Source: Sphingopyxis sp. YR583
Lineage (GTDB): Bacteria > Pseudomonadota > Alphaproteobacteria > Sphingomonadales > Sphingomonadaceae
Assembly (NCBI RefSeq): GCF_900108295.1
Contig: NZ_FNWK01000001.1
Location: 1,488,001-1,552,000 of the forward strand
Reading direction: 5' to 3'
DNA: 64,000 nt
Below, piece by piece: positions 59,353 through 64,000 of this stretch. The notes below the pieces were generated by a model, which did not search any database, was not told where the DNA came from, and worked only from the letters and a program-made list of their open reading frames with translations. Positions within the stretch are counted from its first letter, which is position 1, and each line of letters opens with the position of its first letter. Position numbers and translations under genes: made by a program.

Positions 59353-61550
59353 GCGAGCAGCTCCTTCGCGGCCGCGTAGATCGAATCGCGGCTTGGAAGC
59401 GTCAGCGTCGCGGCGCGACCCAGGGGGATGAAGCTGTCGTCGGCGGCGATGCGCGCGAGCTTCTTGCCCGGCGTGCGCTCAACGAAGGTCGCCATCAGCG
59501 CTTCGCTCTGCGAGCCGGTGATGCGGCATTCGTCGACGATCAGGATGCGCTTCGCATCGCCCACCGCGGCGACGAGCTTGTCCTCGTCGACCGGGCCGAG
59601 CCAGCGCAGGTCGATCACGCGCGCCTTCACGCCGTCGGCCGCAAGGAGCTTCTCGGCTTGGCGCGAGAGATAATAGCCATTGCCGTATGTGACGATCGCC
59701 AGATCGGTGCCCTGCCCATGCACCCCGACGTCGCCGAAGCGGATCGGCGCTTCCGAACCCGGTGCTTCATAGGTGCTGGTCCACAAGCCGTCGCCCTCCT
59801 CGTGGAGGTCGCGGGTCATGTAGAGCGCGATCGGCTCAACAAAGACGACGACGCGCTGTTCTTCGCGCGCGAGCCGCACGCATTCGCGCAGCATCGCGAC
59901 GGCATCGCGGCCGTTCGAAGGGACCGCAAGGATGACGCCCGGGATGTCGCGGAACACCGCGAGGCTGTTGTCGTTGTGAAAATGGCCGCCGAAGCCCTTC
60001 TGATACCCGAGCCCCGCGATACGCAGCACCATCGGATTGGTATATTGGCCGTCCGAGAAGAAGCTGAGTGTCGCCGCTTCGCCGCGAATCTGGTCTTCGG
60101 CATTGTGGACATAAGCGAGGAACTGGATTTCGGGCATCGGCAGGAAGCCGTTGTGCGCCATACCGATTGCCAGCCCGAGGATCGCCTGTTCGTCGAGCAG
60201 GGTGTTGACGACGCGTGCCGAACCGAAGCGCTGGTGGAGCTTCGCGGTGACGTTATAGACGCCGCCCTTCGGCCCGACATCCTCGCCCATGACGGCGATT
60301 TCCTTGTGCGCGAGCATCAGGTCGGCAAGCGCCCAACTCAAGAGCCGTGCCATGTGCATCGGCTTGTCCATCTGGCCCGCGTCGCTGCCGAACATCGCCT
60401 TGCGATCCTCGTCCGACGGCGTGTTGGCTCGCTCGACCTCGCGCTTCGGCGGGATCAGGCTTTGCATCACATGCGCCGGCGTGGTTATCTTCGGCCGCTG
60501 GATTGCCGCTTCGGCCTGCCGCGCGAGCGTCGCGCCGATCTCTTCATAGGCGTCGGCGATCTCGGCGCGCGACATCCAGCCCTGCGCGTCCATCAGCGCC
60601 GCGCCGGCGAGCAGCGGATCGCGCGCTTCGTCGGCCTCGATCAACGCCTTGGGAAGATAGGCGCCCTGCACGTCCGACCCGGCGTGGCCGTAAAGGCGTA
60701 CCGTGCCCATGTGGAGAAACACCGGCTTGCGATAGCGGCGCGCATAGTCGGCCGCCTCGCACGCACCCGCATAGGCCGAGACGAGGTCGGTGCCATCGCA
60801 CTGGATATAATGGAGCCCTGCGCGGTGGCGAAACTGCGCCTCGATCCAGCCCGTTGGGGTGCGCGTCGAGATGCCGATGCCATTGTCTTCGCACAGGAAG
60901 ATGAGCGGCATGGGTGAGCCCTGGAACGCCGCCCAGCCCGCGGTGTTGAACGCGCCCTGCGCGGTCGAATGATTGGCCGATGCATCGCCGAAACTCGTCA
61001 GCACAACGGCATCGTTGGGGAGCGGCAGCCCGGTCATGCCGAGCCGGCGTGCGATACCGATCGAAAAGGCGGCACCCACCGCTTTGGGCAGATGCGAGGC
61101 GATCGTCGAGGTTTGCGGCGGGATATTGAGCGGCTTCGAACCGATCACCTTGTGGCGTCCGCCCGAGATCGGGTCTTCGCTCGACGCGGCGAAGCTCAAA
61201 AGCATGTCCCATGTCGGAGTCCCGCCCGGAAGCTGGCGCGACCGGTGCAGCTGGAACGCATTCGAGCGATAGTGAAGAAACGCCATGTCGGTGACGCGGA
61301 GCGCCGCCGCAACCGCCGCATTGCCTTCGTGCCCCGACGATCCGATCGTATAGAAGCCCTCGCCGCGTGCCTGCAGGTGGCGCGACAGCCGGTCCATCTG
61401 ACGACTCGTCAACTGCGAGAGGAAGATATCGGTGGCATCGGCGCGCGACAGACCGACCATGGCGGGGTCGGGCCCATCGGCGCGGTCGGGCAGCCTGCCC
61501 CCGGAAAGGGCCGCCAGAAATTTCTCATGTACCGCCTGCGCCGCGTCCAC
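59349..61550 (-). CDS. Fused E1 alpha/beta 2-oxoacid dehydrogenase (TPP enzyme)
   Basis: This 733-residue protein joins an E1-alpha half (about residues 1-350, TPP motif starting FGDASANHSTAQGAFNTAG) and an E1-beta half (about residues 385-733, with EDVGPKGGVYNVTAKL and LLDEQAILGLAIGMAHNG). Fused E1 proteins of this kind occur in branched-chain-type complexes. No lipoyl, E2 or E3 gene is next to it. The only partner is the acyltransferase-like gene, overlapping by 4 bases. It is distinct from the two-subunit E1 at 20430-22396. The 2-oxo acid is unknown. Confidence 0.9.
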   Translation of the reverse strand: MDAAQAVHEKFLAALSGGRLPDRADGPDPAMVGLSRADATDIFLSQLTSRQMDRLSRHLQARGEGFYTIGSSGHEGNAAVAAALRVTDMAFLHYRSNAFQLHRSRQLPGGTPTWDMLLSFAASSEDPISGGRHKVIGSKPLNIPPQTSTIASHLPKAVGAAFSIGIARRLGMTGLPLPNDAVVLTSFGDASANHSTAQGAFNTAGWAAFQGSPMPLIFLCEDNGIGISTRTPTGWIEAQFRHRAGLHYIQCDGTDLVSAYAGACEAADYARRYRKPVFLHMGTVRLYGHAGSDVQGAYLPKALIEADEARDPLLAGAALMDAQGWMSRAEIADAYEEIGATLARQAEAAIQRPKITTPAHVMQSLIPPKREVERANTPSDEDRKAMFGSDAGQMDKPMHMARLLSWALADLMLAHKEIAVMGEDVGPKGGVYNVTAKLHQRFGSARVVNTLLDEQAILGLAIGMAHNGFLPMPEIQFLAYVHNAEDQIRGEAATLSFFSDGQYTNPMVLRIAGLGYQKGFGGHFHNDNSLAVFRDIPGVILAVPSNGRDAVAMLRECVRLAREEQRVVVFVEPIALYMTRDLHEEGDGLWTSTYEAPGSEAPIRFGDVGVHGQGTDLAIVTYGNGYYLSRQAEKLLAADGVKARVIDLRWLGPVDEDKLVAAVGDAKRILIVDECRITGSQSEALMATFVERTPGKKLARIAADDSFIPLGRAATLTLPSRDSIYAAAKELLA

Positions 61551-61576
61551 CTGTCTCTCCTGTCACGCAGCCCATG

Positions 61577-61590
61577 GTTACGCGTGTAAC
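61577..61590. promoter_or_regulatory. Small dyad in divergent promoter
   Basis: GTTAC (61577-61581) and GTAAC (61586-61590) surround GCGT in the 166-base spacer between the fused E1 gene and the DUF4129 gene. The arms are short, so this is a weak candidate operator. Confidence 0.25.
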
Positions 61591-61716
61591 GACCGGGCCG
61601 ATTTCGCCGCGCGCTAGAACGGGGCAGTTCTGCGCGCAAGCATCTCTTGCCTTGCCGCGCTCCCTCGCGCTACCACCATATTCGATGCACGATCGGGGCG
61701 GGGCCATCTTTTCAAC

Positions 61717-62415
61717 ATGATATCCTTATGGATCGCCCAGGCATCGGCCGCGCCCGAACCGTCGAGCCAGGGATGGCTGCTCGACCCCGAGCTCGTCGAT
61801 CCGGGCTATAGCCAGACGATCGCGGGCGGCGAAATCCAGACCGCCTTTCTGCCCCCGCCACCACCGCCACCGCCGACACCCGATTGGCTGAAATCGCTGT
61901 TCGACGCGATCGGCAGCTTTTTCCAGTGGAGCGCGCCCGCAGCCAAACCGCTGATGTGGATCGCAGTCGCCGTCTTGGTCCTGTTCCTTCTCTATCATTT
62001 CGTCCCCGCCTTTGCGCGCTGGGTCGACAATCTGCCGTTCCGCCGCAAGGCGGTGGACGGCGATACCGAAGAGGGAATCGGCCTCGCCGAAGCCGGCGCT
62101 GCGCGTGCGCTACTCGCCGAAGCCGACGCGCTCGCCGCCGAGGGTCGCTTTGCCGAAGCGGTGCACTTGCTGCTCTATCGCAGCGTCGAAGACATCGAGA
62201 ATCGCCGCCCGGGGCTGGTCAAGCCCGCGATGACCTCGCGCGATCTTGCCGAAGCGCACGACCTGCCCACGGCGGCGCGCGATGCCTTCAGCCATATCGC
62301 GCGCGCGGTCGAGATCAGCCTGTTCGGCGGACGTTCGATCGATGCGGGGGCGTGGACGCAATGCCGCGGTGCCTATGCCGAACTGACGGTGCCGAAGAAC
62401 TGGGCGCGCGCATGA
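61717..62415 (+). CDS. DUF4129 membrane protein
   Basis: This is a 232-residue protein. A PPPPPPPPTP tract near residue 50 precedes one membrane helix (about residues 76-98, PLMWIAVAVLVLFLLYHFV), and the C-terminal DUF4129 domain follows, with ADALAAEGRFAEAVHLLLYRSVEDIE. Such proteins usually lie beside DUF4350 and MoxR genes, as here, in a membrane-linked complex of unknown purpose, possibly envelope-related. ATGA overlap with the next gene. Confidence 0.82.
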   Translation: MISLWIAQASAAPEPSSQGWLLDPELVDPGYSQTIAGGEIQTAFLPPPPPPPPTPDWLKSLFDAIGSFFQWSAPAAKPLMWIAVAVLVLFLLYHFVPAFARWVDNLPFRRKAVDGDTEEGIGLAEAGAARALLAEADALAAEGRFAEAVHLLLYRSVEDIENRRPGLVKPAMTSRDLAEAHDLPTAARDAFSHIARAVEISLFGGRSIDAGAWTQCRGAYAELTVPKNWARA

Positions 62416-63644
62416 ACGGTTCGCCCAACGATCACGGCTTCAACCCGCGCCTGATCGCCGGCATCGTGGCGATCGGCGTGATCGCCTTCATCGCGCTCTG
62501 GGCGTTGATCGCGCTGGGGCCCCAGATCAGCAGCGGCAACGACGGCGGAGGACACGCGCTGTCGAAGGCGGCGCCGGGTTACGCCGGCATCGTCGACCTA
62601 GTCGAGCGCGCCGGAGCCGAAGTCGAACTCAGGCGGCGTGTCGAGGCGACGCATTATGAGGAATATGACCCGCTCCTCATATTGACGCCGACACACCGCA
62701 CCCGCGCGCCCGAGATTGCCGAACTGCTCGACGCACAGCGCAGCACGCCCGCGCTGATCGTGCTACCCAAATGGCAGACGATGACCGTTCCGGGGCAAGC
62801 GCCGAAACCGGGATGGGTTAGTGGTGGAGTTCCGGCGCGGCCTCCCTCCGCAATGCTGCCTCCCGCACATTTCGGGACGGTCGAGATCAAGGCGGCGGCC
62901 AGCGAGGCGCAGCGAGTCCAGGCCCGGCTCGTAGGACGCAGCTTCATCGCATCGCTCCCCGCCAATGTGCAGACGATCTCGGGCGACAATCTCGAAACGC
63001 TGATCGCGGGTCCGAATGGCGGCGCGGTGCTCGCGCAGGTCGGCGATCGCGACCTCTATATCCTCGCCGACCCCGATCTTATCAACAATTTCGCTTTTGC
63101 GACGCGTGACAAGGCGGTCGCGGCGGCGAATCTGATCGACGCGATCGCCGAATATGCCGACGCCGACGGCCTTGCGTTCGATGTGACGCTCAATGGCTTC
63201 GGAGGTCAGCGTTCGTTACTCCGCTTCGCTTTCGTCCCGCCCTTTATCGGCATTACATTGTGCCTGCTCGCCGCCGGGCTGCTGGCGTTGTGGCAAGCGT
63301 GGGTGCGTTTCGGTCCGGCGCTGCGGCCGGGCCGCGCGATCCCGGTATCGAAGGCGGCGCTGATCGCGAACAGCGCCGACCTGATCAAACAGGCGCGGCG
63401 AGAACTCGACGGCGCCGACGCCTATGTGAAAAGCCAGCGCATCGCGATCGCGCGGCGGCTCCACGCGCCCGGCGGGCTCGACGACGAGGCGACCGACCGC
63501 TGGATCGACAGGCATCTGCGCGGCGGAAGCGACCTGTTCTCCAGCCTCGCGCGGCGCCTGCCGCTCGCGCGCAACACCCATGAGTTTCTGGCAGACGCAC
63601 AGGCGCTGCACGACATCAGGAAGGATCTACTCCGTGACAGCTAA
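62412..63644 (+). CDS. DUF4350 membrane protein
   Basis: This is a 410-residue protein with membrane helices near residues 14-35 ([20 protein letters not shown]) and 278-298 ([18 protein letters not shown]). Between them is a periplasmic or cytoplasmic DUF4350 domain beginning around [17 protein letters not shown]. The start is an ATG overlapping the DUF4129 stop and the end overlaps the MoxR start by 11 bases. The function of the family is unknown. Confidence 0.8.
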   Translation: MNGSPNDHGFNPRLIAGIVAIGVIAFIALWALIALGPQISSGNDGGGHALSKAAPGYAGIVDLVERAGAEVELRRRVEATHYEEYDPLLILTPTHRTRAPEIAELLDAQRSTPALIVLPKWQTMTVPGQAPKPGWVSGGVPARPPSAMLPPAHFGTVEIKAAASEAQRVQARLVGRSFIASLPANVQTISGDNLETLIAGPNGGAVLAQVGDRDLYILADPDLINNFAFATRDKAVAAANLIDAIAEYADADGLAFDVTLNGFGGQRSLLRFAFVPPFIGITLCLLAAGLLALWQAWVRFGPALRPGRAIPVSKAALIANSADLIKQARRELDGADAYVKSQRIAIARRLHAPGGLDDEATDRWIDRHLRGGSDLFSSLARRLPLARNTHEFLADAQALHDIRKDLLRDS

Positions 63645-64000
63645 CCCCACCGCGAGCGTCCAGGCGCTCGGCGCCGCGATCGAGGGCGAGGTCGCCAAGG
63701 TCGTGTTCGGACAGGGACCGCTCACCCGCATGGTGACGATCGCGTTGCTCGCGGGTGGGCACGTCCTGCTCGAAGGCCCGCCGGGGACCGCCAAAACCCT
63801 GCTCGCGCAGGCCTTCGCCCGCGCGACCGGGCTCGCGTTCGGACGCATCCAGTTCACCCCCGACCTGATGCCCGGCGACATATTGGGATCGAACCTGTTC
63901 AACTTCCAGACGTCGAGCTTCACCCTGACCAAGGGGCCGATCTTCACCGAATTGCTTCTCGCCGATGAAATCAACCGCACCCCGCCCAAGACGCAGGCCG
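63634..64000 (+). CDS. MoxR-family AAA+ ATPase, 3' truncated by window edge
   Basis: About 122 N-terminal residues are seen. Walker A is GPPGTAKT and Walker B is LLLADEINR, with [23 protein letters not shown] in front, typical of MoxR chaperone-like ATPases. The GTG at 63634 overlaps the DUF4350 stop and follows AGGAAGGA. With DUF4129 and DUF4350 it forms the common operon in which MoxR works with DUF58 and VWA proteins, which would lie downstream of the window. Confidence 0.92.
   Translation, partial: MTANPTASVQALGAAIEGEVAKVVFGQGPLTRMVTIALLAGGHVLLEGPPGTAKTLLAQAFARATGLAFGRIQFTPDLMPGDILGSNLFNFQTSSFTLTKGPIFTELLLADEINRTPPKTQA

Noticed and set aside
1..64000. CRISPR arrays, tRNA or rRNA genes, insertion sequences, prophage or integration sites
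   Set aside because: No spaced repeats, cloverleaf or rRNA-like sequence, transposase, integrase or flanking direct repeats were seen when reading both strands.

Overview
The window is high-GC DNA that reads like a sphingomonad (order Sphingomonadales, perhaps Sphingopyxis-like). The evidence is a large TonB-dependent receptor with a VVTGSR-type plug, several secreted DUF885 peptidases, TPP-dependent E1 enzymes, tight ATGA gene overlaps and dense catabolic clusters. I saw no rRNA, tRNA, CRISPR array, insertion sequence, phage gene or replication origin. The only stretch over 300 bases without a gene is 31062-31526.

Region A (1-23815) is an aerobic CoA-dependent catabolic island for an unidentified hydrophobic, probably polycyclic or isoprenoid-like, substrate. 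A partial acyl-CoA ligase is followed by an SDR and a medium-chain reductase on the minus strand. A plus-strand run (3201-13117) holds a molybdopterin oxidoreductase, a second medium-chain reductase, a ThuA-like protein, a P450, two acyl-CoA dehydrogenases, a cysteine-free DUF35 protein, a thiolase-like protein and a LuxR-type regulator. Next come a VOC protein, two Rieske oxygenases and a TIM-barrel protein. A tightly coupled minus-strand run (23815 down to 17255) encodes an SDR, a GST, E1-alpha, E1-beta, a free-standing lipoyl protein, a SnoaL-like protein, a ketosteroid-dehydrogenase-like flavoprotein and an NmrA-like protein.

Region B (23942-57195) is the most interesting part. It holds what looks like a full route from trans-4-hydroxy-L-proline to 2-oxoglutarate: hydroxyproline epimerase, D-amino-acid-type flavin dehydrogenase, DHDPS-family deaminase and 2,5-dioxopentanoate dehydrogenase. 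Around it lie proline- and peptide-directed functions: TonB receptor, S9 and S10 peptidases, three DUF885 peptidases, Xaa-Pro M24 peptidase, COG1228 amidohydrolases, gamma-glutamyltransferase and an amino-acid permease. A Tat-exported GH127 enzyme, the family that removes beta-L-arabinofuranose from hydroxyproline-rich glycoproteins, is also present. A GntR/FCD regulator sits in the core. A GTATAC-centred palindrome (best copy ATCGTATACGAT) occurs in five intergenic promoters of this region, which suggests one regulon. I infer a locus for using arabinosylated hydroxyproline-rich peptides of plant-wall type.

Region C (57478-64000) holds a FixJ-like regulator with a degenerate receiver, a malonyltransferase-like protein coupled to a fused E1 alpha/beta TPP enzyme, and the start of a DUF4129-DUF4350-MoxR operon that runs off the window.
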